Positions 34,101 to 44,886 of a stretch of DNA of 64,000 nt are shown here, piece after piece. The DNA is from Lumbricus terrestris (lineage: Eukaryota; Annelida; Clitellata; Crassiclitellata; Lumbricidae), in the NCBI GenBank assembly GCA_949752735.1, contig OX457037.1:41487142-41551141 (forward strand), given 5' to 3'. Positions within the stretch are counted from its first letter, which is position 1. Each line of letters begins with the position of its first letter. The position numbers were made by a program, and so were the translations under genes. The notes under the pieces are model-generated. The model saw nothing but the letters and a program-made list of their open reading frames with translations. It ran no database searches and was not told the origin of the DNA.

Positions 34101-36086
34101 GAGGTCAGTAATGAAAGTACGGGATTCAGTCCATTTGAGATGATTTACGGAAGGAATGTGCGAGGGTCCATGGCTATCTTGAAAGAACTGTGGACTAAAG
34201 ACATTGCAGAACCAGAGGCGAAAACGACTTATGAGTATGTTGTCGATCTGAGGAATCGTCTTCAAGAGACTTGTCATTTGGCCCAAGAAAATCTGCAAAG
34301 AGCCGCTGATAAGTATAAGCGAAATTTTGACAAGCATGCGAAGCCTCGAAAGTTTGATCCAGGTGATAAAGTACTGCTACTGTTGCCTACAGAAAGCAAC
34401 AAACTGCAGATGCAATGGAAAGGTCCATTTCAAGTACTGAAACGGTTTGGAGAAGCTGATTATGTAATCCAGTTTCCTCACCGAACAAAGACGTTCCATG
34501 CGAACATGCTGAAACGCTATTATGAGCGTCAAACAGAGAGCGAGATTAGATCGAGCGAGGAAGCCGTGAATGACGGGACGCAAGCTGTAGGAGCAGCTGT
34601 TGTCGTGGAAGAATTGTCTGATGCAGAGATGAGGATGACAGGGGAAGGAAATCTGCCACTCTTTAACAACCTGCAAAGAGAAACTTACAAAGATGTGGAG
34701 ATAGGCCAGGCTCTGTCAACAGATCAGAAGAAGGAGGTCGAAAACCTCTTGGAAGAATTCCAAGACATCTTCAGTGATGTGCCAGGAAGGACCAACCTAG
34801 TTAGACATCGCATACAGCTAACGTCGAAGGTTCCAGTGCGGAAGAGACCATATCCTGTGCCTTATGCTATGAGGCAAGAGTTGGACAATGAAATCGATGA
34901 CATGATCAGGTTAAGAGTGATTGAACCTTCCACAGCAGCATACGCCTCTCCTATGTTGCTAGTAAGAAAGTCAGACGGATCCAATCGTCCTTGTGTGGAC
35001 TTCAGGGATTTGAACCGAATCACAGAGTTTGACGCTGAGCCGATGCCACAGGCCGATGAGATTTTTGCCAAGTTAGCAGGCAACAATTTCTTCTCAAAGT
35101 TTGATCTTGCAAAGGGTTACTGGGGAATCGAAGTCGAACCAGAATCCAGGGACTGCACGTCGTTCATAACGCACCGTGGACTCTATCGATTTGTCACTAT
35201 GCCATTTGGATTGGTAACGGCGCCTTCAACGTTTTCTAGAGCTATGCGAAAGCTCTTGGATCAAAGTAAAAATCTGGACAACTATCTTGATGATGTCCTA
35301 TGCCACTCTGTTGGATGGCCAGATCATCTGAGTTCTCTGAAGGACTTCTTTACAAGAGTACGAAGGGCCGGTCTAACACTTAGACCAACTAAATGTCAAA
35401 TTGGAGAACAGGGCATCGACTTCTTAGGACATAAGATAAGTGATGGAATGATTCAGCCAAAAGCAGAGAAAATAGAGAAAATCGCAGAAGCTTCACGACC
35501 AGAAACCAAGAAACAAATTCGCTCGTATTTGGGACTACTTGGATATTATCAAAAGTTCATTCCGAACTTTGCCAGCATCGCCGCTCCGCTAACTGATCTG
35601 ACGAGAAAGAATCAGCCGAACAAAGTCAGTTGGGGTGACGCGCAAGAATTAGCTTTTCAGGAGCTAAAGCAGCATCTGATGAATTATCCAATCCTGAGAT
35701 TGCCGGACTGGAGCGCAGAGTTCATTTTGCAGACGGACGCTTCGAATTATGGGGCAGGCGCTGTTTTACTACAGGAAGTAGATGGCGTTAAGCATCCCAT
35801 TGCATACGCTAGTAGAAAGTTTCTACCAAGAGAAACCCGATACTCAACGATTGAGAGAGAAGGACTTGCAATAGTATGGGCGCTACAGAAGTTCCAGGTG
35901 TATTTATTTGGAAAACACTTCTGGCTAGAGACTGATCATCAGCCTCTCATTCATATTCAAAGAGCCAATCCAGTGAATGGGAGATTAATGCGCTGGGCTT
36001 TAATTTTGCAGCCTTATTGTTTTACTATACGCTCCATAAAAGGGTCCGAAAATGTGGGAGCCGATTTCTTAAGCCGCCATCTGTAG
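31188..36086 (+). CDS. Gag-Pol polyprotein, Gag-PR-IN-RT-RNaseH order
   Basis: 1632 residues in one frame. Residues 28-175 are a charged coiled coil built on ERQAKAEA-like repeats. Residues 205-376 are capsid, of which about 289-376 resemble a SCAN domain (RF, LxxxLxxW, LLVKEQYL, ELSLFLRERAP). A CCHC zinc knuckle lies at C425-C428-H433-C438. The protease motif is D559-T-G. Integrase has H773/H780/C810/C813, then D843, D902 and E938 (D35E), then a GPF motif at 1079-1081. Reverse transcriptase covers about 1190-1430 with FDL at D1306 and YLDD at 1366-1369. RNase H has D1517, E1557 and D1583, ending GADFLSRHL. The RT signature is Ty3/gypsy, but integrase lies before RT. Gag and pol are fused, so no frameshift is needed. 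No stop or frameshift is present. Confidence 0.96.
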   Translation: MEQLIALAERSGLKGPELLQFVEKHTADEEARQKRILEREERAADRELRKFEMERQAKAEAEQNALKKLDMEQQAKAVAEENALKKFEMERHKFDLERQAKAEAFDLERRAKAEAIELERQSKAEADECAMRKLELERKMKAEAHEQALEMQKEQHEQSMALEKAKLEGKAVGLRQDSIRSVSENAASEEDGEEDEEEERPSDWTVNARKGPKLPPFEDGKDNMDAYLRRFEKYASIRKWRRQEWAVYLAALLKGRALDVFARMPPEQYDDYDALKDALLKRYQMTEEGFHKRFNTCRPETGESPQQFITRLESYLMRWIELAKVTQDFEGLKSLLVKEQYLSVVSKELSLFLRERAPKDLQELAKLAETYTEAHDGRLKQPYQSNFAEKEIRTERKFIKPDFTKENERTGRKDQSRNGATDRLCFFCNRPGHSYNSCRFRMNRPTSQKAAGMQTSWKPRNAQKQKAENRDKPTSSAVDKKTHRTTATSTDPERTLVKEGCDENAGQALKNLSDGEDVELRCGCKAHVIAEASRPGKYGTDMKTTIGYVGDQQVEVLRDTGCSSVVVAKKLVKKNQMTGKHELCILIDKTMRKVPTAIIEVRTDYFTGKVKALCMKETLYDLVIGNISGAELRPRSFDKSTEVHEQDLLIDAGKDEMSAEEQLNVTSAVETRNMKEKAKALPKQLRVPEFQNEVTLETLKKEQAEDSSLKKCWEYSTQKETPVKNDVDRIVRFGVERGLLYRKFRSPHHNFGDEVKQLVIPSKLRTRVMEIAHSSILGGHLGIHKTQERILSQFFWPGCYSDIGRYCQSCDICQRTLPKGRVQKVPLIKMPIIDTVFKRCVVDLIGPLPCSERGHRYILTLVDCASRYPEGIALKQIDTCSVAEALLSIFSRMGAPLELLSDNGSQFTGAMMKEVGRLLSIKQLFSTPYHSQNCGLVERYNGVIKQMLRKMCAEKVKDWDRYLDPLMFAYREVSNESTGFSPFEMIYGRNVRGSMAILKELWTKDIAEPEAKTTYEYVVDLRNRLQETCHLAQENLQRAADKYKRNFDKHAKPRKFDPGDKVLLLLPTESNKLQMQWKGPFQVLKRFGEADYVIQFPHRTKTFHANMLKRYYERQTESEIRSSEEAVNDGTQAVGAAVVVEELSDAEMRMTGEGNLPLFNNLQRETYKDVEIGQALSTDQKKEVENLLEEFQDIFSDVPGRTNLVRHRIQLTSKVPVRKRPYPVPYAMRQELDNEIDDMIRLRVIEPSTAAYASPMLLVRKSDGSNRPCVDFRDLNRITEFDAEPMPQADEIFAKLAGNNFFSKFDLAKGYWGIEVEPESRDCTSFITHRGLYRFVTMPFGLVTAPSTFSRAMRKLLDQSKNLDNYLDDVLCHSVGWPDHLSSLKDFFTRVRRAGLTLRPTKCQIGEQGIDFLGHKISDGMIQPKAEKIEKIAEASRPETKKQIRSYLGLLGYYQKFIPNFASIAAPLTDLTRKNQPNKVSWGDAQELAFQELKQHLMNYPILRLPDWSAEFILQTDASNYGAGAVLLQEVDGVKHPIAYASRKFLPRETRYSTIEREGLAIVWALQKFQVYLFGKHFWLETDHQPLIHIQRANPVNGRLMRWALILQPYCFTIRSIKGSENVGADFLSRHL

Positions 36087-36180
36087 GTCTTGATAGGAAC
36101 TAGGATAAGTAAACCTAGATATTGACAGGGCAATCGTTTTTAATTTAGTTGTAAAGAAAAGCTAAGTTAGTTTTCTCTTA

Positions 36181-36193
36181 AGTGTGGGGCCAT
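36181..36193 (+). other. Candidate polypurine tract before the 3' LTR
   Basis: AGTGTGGGGCCAT directly precedes the LTR. It is G-rich but interrupted by T and followed by CCAT, so it is only a weak match to a classical plus-strand primer. Confidence 0.4.
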
Positions 36194-37283
36194 TGTCACG
36201 AGTTGCCCTTGTGAATATCTTTAGGCCATTATTGTATGCTTATATAATTGTATCTATGTTGTGCTATGTCTTAGGCCTATAGGCCTATAATTATTATATG
36301 CTTAAAGGAACATTGTGACAATATTATAATATATACTTAGTGCCACATAGCTATATATATTAATGTATCGATGGTCGTCGATGGTCGTTGGGTCCAAGAA
36401 GGTGTGCCGGGGGTAAAGGTCATCTGTCTGGAGGCGGATAGGCTATATAGGCAAGGGTACAGACTGTCTGGAGATCAATCGTGGTCAATCGTCGTGAGTC
36501 GTCAGAAGTCAATCGTCGGAGGTGAATCGTCGGAAGTCAACCGTCGGAGTCCAGTGGTCGGAAGGCGAATACGGAGCACAACCGTGCTACCAGGCGGGTT
36601 TACGGGGCACAACAGTGCTACCAGGAGGGTTTACGGGGCACAACCGTGCTGCCAGGAGAATACGAAGCACAACGGTGCTACGGTGCTATCAGACGAGGAC
36701 GGAGTCATCTTCTCCGCCACGTCTACGACAGGAGGTGGGCGGTGTCCGAGAGCGGAAACTTCTCCGCCACTTCTACGACAGGAGGTGGGCGGTGCCGGAA
36801 GGCACTCCTCTACAAGACGCGGTCAGCGGTAGTGACTGGAACGCCAGCAGGACTGCAACTCTGGGCGCTGGGTTCTTCTTCCATCCTGGAACGAGGAAAC
36901 GGACGAAGTCGACTTCAGAACGGAGCAACCGAACCAGACCAGTGAGCCGACAGAAGCCCTTCGCTGTGAAACCCGTAGGACTTCTTCACACCTACAGAAA
37001 CTGTCGCCATGCGAACGGTAACGTGAGTCATCGACCAGTTGTTGGGTGGGGTCTGGGGGAGGGCACGACCATCGATTAGGGCGCTATAGATTTAATCTAT
37101 CGACGATATTATTTGCTCTATTGTATTATGTCTTTTAGTTTAATTTCAGTTGTCTTTTTACCTTAATAATTTCTAAACGAGTTTTGTGCTTTGTTCTATA
37201 GTCTAGTACTTCGATATTAGTCTTAAACACCCTGGTCCGTAATAGGCTAGGGCCTAACTCACCATTAAAGATAACTCATGACA
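36194..37283 (+). repeat. 3' LTR
   Basis: 1090 bp, exactly 6438 bp downstream of the 5' LTR at every point compared, with no indel and no substitution found by eye. Confidence 0.95.
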
Positions 37284-37401
37284 CTATGAATGCAGTGACG
37301 TCTATTGTGTAAATGGATGATCCATGGTTATAGGGTCGGATGCATGCCGAACGACTACATCTAACTTAGTACTCCAGTATTATAGGCCTATCGTCATGCA
37401 T

Positions 37402-37982
<581 letters not shown>

Positions 37983-37983
37983 T

Positions 37984-38732
37984 ATTTAAGAGGCGCTATA
38001 TAAATTTTCAGCATGAATGAATTAAAGAAAACACCTCAGATAATCATAAAACCTTGACGCGTGTCTATTACAAGGCTTATTCCAGAAGTAACCTTGGCCT
38101 TATTACTGGTGAGGAAACTTCCATCCTTAATTTAATCGTCAGTTCATTTGTTTGTTGTGCCACTGCGTCGACTTGATGCATAATGTCACGCCAACTCGCA
38201 ATTTGTTGGCTGTCTGCTCTGTATACGCGGGCGACGTTTTGTTTGCTTTTCTTTCCTCTGTTAATGGGTGGCGAACATGCATGAACAATGCATGTCTATT
38301 TTTTTTCTAATGCATTGTCTCTGCATTTCAATCCTTCAAAGACTCATTGCTCTGCTTTAGGTAAAATTGTAATTCTTGCTACGCCTGTATACATGAGACG
38401 TCTCGATTCCTATAGGGTTCAATCAATAAAATAATTTATCTGCTTGCAGTGATTAATGGCTTAATTTCAACGAACCGGTGAGACTTTAATGGTTCCATGC
38501 ACGAATCAAAGCTTGTTCATCCAGCTATCAGCTCAGTGCTGAATCAAGGCACATGGGGGAGGTTCCTCCCAGGAATAACATCCCCATAAAATTCAAGAGC
38601 TGCTGTTTACATGCAACAATGTAACATTTCCCAGAAAAAATTATGTGTGTAATGATCTCGAGAAAAATTATTTATGTAACATAAATTATAACATTCCCCA
38701 ACGCATCGAGAAAAATTCGACACCCCTAGTTT

Positions 38733-38735
<3 letters not shown>
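37984..38735. other. Gene-free stretch
   Basis: Begins with AGGCGCTATATAAATTTT, an L2/SINE-like tail phrase. No gene is recognised. Confidence 0.45.
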
Positions 38736-38763
<28 letters not shown>

Positions 38764-38826
38764 GATCGATCGATCGATCGATCAATCAGTCAGTCAGTCA
38801 GTCAGTCAATCAATCAATCAATCTTT
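38736..38826. repeat. Compound tetranucleotide repeat
   Basis: Blocks of CAAT, CGAT, CAGT and again CAAT, about 22 units in all. Neighbouring blocks differ by single substitutions in the unit. Confidence 0.92.
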
Positions 38827-40150
38827 ATTGACCACCCCATAAGAGTAATACAAGTACACCGTTTACAGAATTCGCATGCAGGTTGTCAGTGCATTAAACA
38901 CAAAAAAGCATTATTTATGGTTCCGCTAAACAGGGTTCCCTATTTACATAAGTAATTATTTACGCAATTGATATACATTGATGGTCACGTCACCATTTTA
39001 ATAATTATATCTTCATGGAGTCATATTATAAAATGTCAACAGTTTTTTTTTACTGGGAGCTTCCGGCTCCTTATAAGATTAATAAAAGCACAATGAACAT
39101 AAACAATCACGGAATGTCTTGTTTACATGTAGGTCTATTCACGCGAACAATTCGACAACTGTTGTTACATCGATAAACCCCAAAAAACCACCCGAGATAA
39201 AATGGACGAAACAATATTAAAGCACTAACTTGCACGCATAGTCCTATACGCCTCAGCCAACCCTATAGCTAAATACACGGCGGGACAGGAAAACAACTGA
39301 ACGCATGTTGGAACTATAATGTGTTTAGAAAGTTATTCCTTTGAATAATTCTGAATCTGCCAGAGACTACATCTGTGGTCTTGGCAGACTGGACGTGTGC
39401 GCGGCCTATTATTAGGAGGAGCATCGCATGGTATATGCTAATGGCAACTGGTTTAGGCCTACTCGTCCTTTAACTTTATACAGAGAACTTTTTGGTATTA
39501 CTTTGGTGAGCATTTTCTTTGCGAATCCCGGAATCCCAACTCGTCGTCATTTTGAATAGTAAATCTGCTCTCATAAATGACACTAGAACATTTACGCAGC
39601 TTGTGCTATTGACGTCATCCATGCTCGCAGGGCCTACTACATTTCGCATGCGTGTTGTATAGGATATTGCTGCAACTTGTGATTTGCTTCTGCATGCCTT
39701 CGGGCGTAATAAAGTGCTCATAAACACGATATTATATGCTATAGCTAAACAAACTGTAAGAACTGTATGCAGATTATCATATTGAACCGCGCATCCTGGT
39801 GCAAGATTACTTGAAAAACTGCTGAGATTAAATATGTATTATTTTACTTTAAATTGAACCACAGATGTCTCTGTATAACGTCTCTGTAACAGCTTAAACA
39901 AAATTCTCAAATTTGAATATAACGCTGTATCCATAGCTAGTTCTTCAAAGTTATATTCAGTAAAAAAAACGTACATGTATGTAGGCTATATTTAAACTTA
40001 CAAGGAAGAGGACACCAGAAACCGAGGAATCTGAGAGGCAATGTTCTCCCTCCTCTAGTCCTCCTCCTCCTCCATTCCGTCACGGCCTTGCCTTTCCAAT
40101 CTGTCAAATCGAAAACCTCCTTTCAATTCATCAAATTCTTGTTCGACTCG
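38827..40150. other. Gene-free AT-rich stretch
   Basis: Nothing recognised. The minus-strand 83-codon frame at 39476-39727 has no recognisable domain. Confidence 0.5.
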
Positions 40151-40440
40151 CTTTGTCACACAGCGATCGACTGTCTCGCTCTCTCTGTCTCTATGTCTCT
40201 GTCTCTCTCCTCTCCCCTCTCTCCTTTCTCTCTCACTCTCTGTCTGTCTGTTTGGCTGTCTGTCTCTCTCTAACACCCCCCCACACCCACACACGCAGTC
40301 ACACACACACACACATGCGCTCTCACATTTTTCTCTTTCTTTTTCTCCGTCTGTCTGTCGGTCCTGTCTCGATCTCTGTCTGTCTGTCTGTCTGTCTATA
40401 TGTTTCTGTCTCTGTCTCTCTCAATATGTATATCTATACA
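40151..40440. repeat. TCTC/TCTG and CACA simple repeats
   Basis: CT-rich tetramers surround a short CACACA run (40280-40315). Confidence 0.85.
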
Positions 40441-40593
40441 TATATGTCTGTGGTGAATGATTCAATGATATTTTATATATACATAGTAACATAATTATTA
40501 ATTATATCATTCAATCATTCACATATATAATTATAATGGGCCTCCCTTTCGTTGGTGTATACACAAAGCCCATCCTGTACCGTACTGTCAGTT

Positions 40594-40835
40594 GAGCCAT
40601 GCAGCCAGATGAGCCATGCAGCCAAATGAGCCATGCAGCCAGATGAGCCATGCAGCCAGATGAGCCATGCAGCCAGATGAGCCATGCAGCCAGATGAACC
40701 ATGCAGCCAGATGAGCCATGCAGCCAGATGAGCCATGCAGCCAGATGAGCCATGCAGCCAGATGAGCCATGCAGCCAGATGAGCCATGCAGCCAGATGAG
40801 CCATGCAGCCAGATGAGCCATGCAGCCAGATGAGC
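40594..40835 (-). repeat. 17-bp tandem repeat, 14 units
   Basis: GAGCCATGCAGCCAGAT is repeated about 14.2 times with only two substitutions seen (CCAAAT in unit 2, GAACC in unit 6). The unit is not a multiple of three, so all three minus frames encode the same 17-residue repeat (IWLHGSSGCMAHLAAWL). None shows a stop, giving open frames of 77 to 128 codons. No spacer structure is present, so it is not a CRISPR. Confidence 0.95.
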
Positions 40836-41286
40836 GTCATCACTGCAGGTAAACAAAATCAAATTCATTTTTTGTGACAGTCTCTCTGCAAAAAAATTCA
40901 ATTTTATCGTGAAGTGTTAAATGAATGGATAACGATTTGTCAATTTCACGGTCACATCCCCCCCTCTGCTCCCTTCTCAATTCGAGCGGTGAATGCAAAA
41001 GCAACAGACAAAACACATATATACCAACCTGTCAACGTTCTACCTGAAACAACCTGAAATAATAGATAAATCGCATTAGTCTGGCTTATTAATGTACAAA
41101 CGACCACGGCCTATGAAGCATCAATAGGATATATAATTATGTATATGACGTCGTGTAGTCTGTGGCGTGTATACTCAGTATACTGTATAGTATTCATGTG
41201 CACGAGGGATCGTTAGGATCGTCAAGTACACGGGTAATGATCAGAACTGACGAAGTTGAATCATTAGAAGACTATATAATAGTAAT
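40836..41286. other. Gene-free stretch
   Basis: Nothing recognised. Confidence 0.4.
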
Positions 41287-41365
41287 ATGATGATGATGAT
41301 GATGATGACGATGACGATGATGATGATGATGATGATGATGACGATGATGATGGTGATGGTGATGG

Positions 41366-41428
<63 letters not shown>

Positions 41429-41429
41429 C

Positions 41430-41501
<72 letters not shown>

Positions 41502-41525
41502 AATGATGACGATGATGACGATTAT

Positions 41526-41556
<31 letters not shown>

Positions 41557-41561
41557 GTGAT

Positions 41562-41629
<68 letters not shown>

Positions 41630-41631
41630 GT
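41287..41631. repeat. ATG trinucleotide array with ACG blocks
   Basis: About 115 units of ATG with GACGAC and GGTGAT blocks. It abuts the 3' end of a minus-strand SINE and is probably its expanded tail. Confidence 0.93.
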
Positions 41632-41885
41632 TCTCTGCCCGTAGGCAGGCTCATTGGCTTTTACGCCCCTGAGGATGAGATGAGTGAGGTGGTTTCCCGT
41701 TGCCTTCCCCACAGACAATGATGGGTAAGCAGCTTGCCCAAGGTCGCTCCGCACCAGCTTGCGCCACCGCGTCCCACACGTGCTAGCCCGAGATATCTAA
41801 ATCTCTGAATGTCCACTCCCAGCCCGTGGCTTGAACCGCAGTCCGTTGCAACCAACAGACGTATGCCGCTCTCGCTTACCGCTGC
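41632..41885 (-). mobile_element. SINE with CORE-like segment
   Basis: The minus strand contains a B-box-like GCGGTTCAAGCC (about 41829-41840), then GCGACCTTGGGCAAGCTGCT (about 41730-41749). The latter matches the MIR/CORE phrase ACCTTGGGCAAGTCACTTA in form. It ends at the ATC array that forms its tail. The A box is poorly preserved. Its body differs from the 3813-4041 family, so it is a second SINE type. Confidence 0.6.
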
Positions 41886-42003
41886 TTACCCATCATTATA
41901 ACTAGCTATAACTAGGCTAGTATAGACTAGGCTACCGGTATAATAGCTATATGCAACGATGATAATCGAAACGGTGCTTATTGCTGGCCCGCTTGTTGCA
42001 ATG

Positions 42004-42324
42004 TTCAACGACACCACCATATCAAAGATGACTGGTATCGCCCTCCTCCTTTATTCAGGCTTGGGACTGGCACTGGCAGAGAAGAACCAGTGGCGGAGCT
42101 AGCCTAACAATCAGTTTTATTTAGTATAGACCTATAGTAACACAATCAACCGAAGGTCTGATCCAGAATAAGAGCCTGCATACACATGTATGCTATGCAC
42201 GCTACATCAACGCACAAAGCTACAAACAATGAACTCCGCCACTGGTTGCACTCTGCCAATGCCAGTCCCAAGCCTGGATAAAGGAGGAGGGCGACGCTAA
42301 TGGTTACCACGCAGAGTCGTTAAA
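42004..42324. mobile_element. Foldback element with ~95-bp inverted arms
   Basis: The left arm (42004-42101) and right arm (42232-42324) are inverted copies. The arms carry AACGACACC/GTCGTT, CGCCCTCCTCCTTTAT, CAGGCTTGGGACTGGCA and CCAGTGGCGGAG. The loop is about 130 bp without coding. Solo arms occur at 17949-18050 and 51957-52067. Each arm's inner end carries CAGTGRCGGA, similar to hAT termini. No clear target duplication was found. Confidence 0.78.
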
Positions 42325-42332
42325 CAGCAACT

Positions 42333-42386
42333 GCATACATGCATACATGCATACATACATACATACATACATACATACATACATAC
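42333..42386. repeat. CATA tetranucleotide run
   Basis: About 13 units of ATAC/CATG directly after the foldback. Confidence 0.9.
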
Positions 42387-43446
42387 ACAAACAATGACTA
42401 TATGGCCATGGCATATTCAGTTTCTTATCTATGAAACAAAATGGTTAGCAAGGTTTCTTGTCAGTGCATGATTTCAATTGATTATCACAATCCTGACAAA
42501 CAGACACAGATCTCACAGCAAATAGTCTTATTAAAGCTCATTCTCATTGAGCTCTCTCAGAATAGAGACTTTGACAGACTTGTTTGCAAGACAGTAAACT
42601 TCGAGACCGAAACCGAGACGGTGGGTTCCGAGACCGAGACCAAGACAACAGGCTCTGAGACCGAGAGACAAGGTTCAAGACAGATCGAGAATCAAGACTG
42701 GGTTTTCGGTAAATTTTATTCTACAGGTCAGGAGACATTTCTGAATAATACAATAAAATCAACTCATGAACAAGATTCCCAGTTTCCATTGCAACTTGCC
42801 TACATATACTCTAGTGACTCTAGTCTATTAACCTTCTATTTACCCCCATGCATCAACACATGATAATTTTATAGCGCAATGAGTTCAGCTTCAGACTAAG
42901 GAGCAGTTTGCTCGAGAACTGCGAACACAGCTTCCAAAAGAACAGGATACAGTCGCTTCGATACAGTTGCCAAAAAGTCGAGACAGTGATCTTGAGACCG
43001 AGGCCAAAGATTCCGAGACCGATTCAGAGACATCAACAAACCTGTCTGAATGGATTCTTCTCGGGACCGAGACACTGTCTCGAGACCATACAACTCTGGA
43101 CTTTGAAAGAGCGCTATATAAATATTGACTGATCGGTCGATTCGTCTGCATATGTTGTATAAGATGATGTAATTTATATAGAGAGACCTGGCGATCGTCT
43201 ATTTCCTGCATGCCCTCATTCCAGAACGAGCGCCATAATTTGACAAGCATTCATGGCTATCTATAATTATATTTCAGCTGATATTTCACTCTGCAGAATG
43301 AGCCAAACCATCACTTCATAAATGACAGCGCACCAATTCAATTGCTGCGTCAAAAGAATGAGCCGAAAGTACATGTATTAAGAACACTGTCAGAGAATGT
43401 CAAGCAGCAAATTGCTTTATAGAAAGACGTTTCAGAGATGCATGTA
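42387..43446. other. Stretch with GAGACC-type repeats
   Basis: GAGACCGA phrases recur at 42600-42670 and 42990-43090, giving a Thr/Glu-rich open frame (42441-42863, 140 codons) without a recognised domain. A tail phrase GCGCTATATAAATATTG lies at 43112-43128. I do not call a gene. Confidence 0.4.
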
Positions 43447-43690
43447 TTGTATTGTATTTAAAACATTTATAAAGCGCCTCTAAATACCTCTATACTAGGG
43501 TGAACCGTTCAGAGGCGCTCTCAGTGCGCAAGGCCATGGCACGAGAGAAGAAATAGGTTTTGAGGAAAGAAAATGAGGAGGAGAGATTGCCAGTTAAAAG
43601 TTGAGATTGAGTATATAGATGGAGAAAGAGTATTCCAAAGAGAGGGGCCAATATTGATGTAAGTCAGCTGAAGCACTTTGTATAGGGGTA
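43447..43690 (-). pseudogene. L2-like LINE 3' end, fragment B
   Basis: The minus strand reads GPSLWNTLSPSI, then LKTYFFSRAMALRTESASER and LEALYKCF, with frame breaks. The DNA end is GAGAGCGCCTCTGAACGG ... GAGGCGCTTTATAAATG with a TAAATACAATACAAT tail. It has the same structure as fragment A and supplies the best-preserved 3' end of this LINE family in the window. Confidence 0.72.
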
Positions 43691-44586
43691 ATTGCACATC
43701 GCTCCACTGAGAAAGCCAGCGTCAAACAAGTGAACCCAAACTTCCATGCACCATCGTTATAACTATATAAGAATACACGACGTTGCTATAATATATATGA
43801 ATTTCCTCCTCCTCAATATGCTGCATATAGTAAATGATTTCTATAGCGCCAGAAATTTAAACTCAATTTGAGATGCGCTGTGCAAAATTCAGATTAACTG
43901 TTTGAAAATGCATTTGACAAGTTAGGAAGAGTTCTCGAATGTTTGAACTGTTGTGGAGTTTGTTTTGTAATTTATAGAAACCTGACACACCGAACCCACA
44001 TTCTTTTCTCTAACCGTCTCGTATACCGCCATACAGTCCATGTTTGTGTGTTTCGAGCTGATATGCGGTTTCAGCTGTTGTTTCGTGTGTATTGGAGATT
44101 AGCCTAAGCCATACATTCGTATAATATAATGTTGACCTTTCATGCATGGCAAGTTTCAGCTGTGTAGAATTTTTCCAAATTTCCGCGGATAGGCCTACTT
44201 CTGCAAAAAAGTCGATCATCTATCAATTCTGCAAGGTCCATGATTTGCAATTTGCAAACCCAAAACGACACAATGATCACTTTTTCATAGTACTAGGTAC
44301 CTAAAAATAAGTTGAGCAATATTCTCTACAAGTGTAAAAATAGGGGCAAATAGGCCTACGTGATTTCCCTGGGTCTCCGATCTACACGTCGTGTTCAATT
44401 TGGTGTCTCCTTGATTTTGAGGTGAGAGCTGAGAGGAGTTGAGAGCAGAATGAGACAGAAATTTATGTGCGATCTTGTCGCGTTGAAATGTTTGTAAAAA
44501 TAAAAAAATAGCAATAAAACCCAAATAAACTGAAAACAGTTATTTACTCGGTCGATTATACACAAAATTAATGTTGTCCGCTCTAT
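43691..44586. other. Gene-free stretch
   Basis: A phrase around TTTCTATAGCGCCAGAAATT (about 43837-43860) again resembles an inverted L2 tail. Nothing else is seen. Confidence 0.4.
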
Positions 44587-44594
44587 TTGTTACC

Positions 44595-44878
44595 CAGGGC
44601 CGTAGCTAGGGGGTGTTTTGAGTGTTTGAACCCTCAAAAATTAATGGAAAATGTGAAAAATAATAGAATGCATTTACGAGCACATGATGTAAAAACCATG
44701 AAATAAAACCATGAAAACACCCCCGAAATGAAAAAAATGTAAAAAAACACAGAATGCTGGATGACTAAAAAGGGAAATTGATGACATTTTTTGAAGATTT
44801 TGAAAAACGGTCATCAGTTTTTTAGGAAGGGAAATTGGTGAAACACCCCCCCGAAATCAAATCCGGGCTACGGCCTTG
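44595..44878 (+). mobile_element. hAT-type MITE, family CAAGGCCGTAGC, copy B
   Basis: The ends are CAGGGCCGTAGCTAGG and GCTACGGCCTTG. A perfect 8-bp duplication TTGTTACC flanks them (44587-44594 and 44879-44886). The body aligns with copy A, with differences in the 5' third and an extra AAAAA-rich segment. Confidence 0.88.
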
Positions 44879-44886
44879 TTGTTACC

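Larger units (their letters stand above)
29756..37283 (+). mobile_element. Intact Gmr1-type Ty3/gypsy LTR retrotransposon
   Basis: A 7528-bp element bounded by the 5-bp duplication CTATG (29751-29755 and 37284-37288). Both LTRs are 1090 bp, beginning TGTCACGAGTTG and ending ACTCATGACA. Inside are a primer-binding site, one uninterrupted gag-pol frame and a weak purine-rich stretch. Integrase precedes reverse transcriptase, the diagnostic feature of Gmr1-like elements known from deuterostomes. No envelope gene is present. Every part needed for retrotransposition appears intact. Confidence 0.96.

Noticed and set aside
31188..36086. Classification as a Ty1/copia element from domain order
   Set aside because: The RT (YLDD, FDLAKGYWGI, MPFGL), RNase H and GPF-type integrase end are of Ty3/gypsy kind; only the order is copia-like.
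40594..40835. CRISPR-like array
   Set aside because: The 17-bp units are head to tail with no unique spacers, in animal DNA.
42441..42863. 140-codon Thr/Glu-rich frame
   Set aside because: The repetitive part comes from GAGACC repeats that also occur outside the frame; no recognised family.
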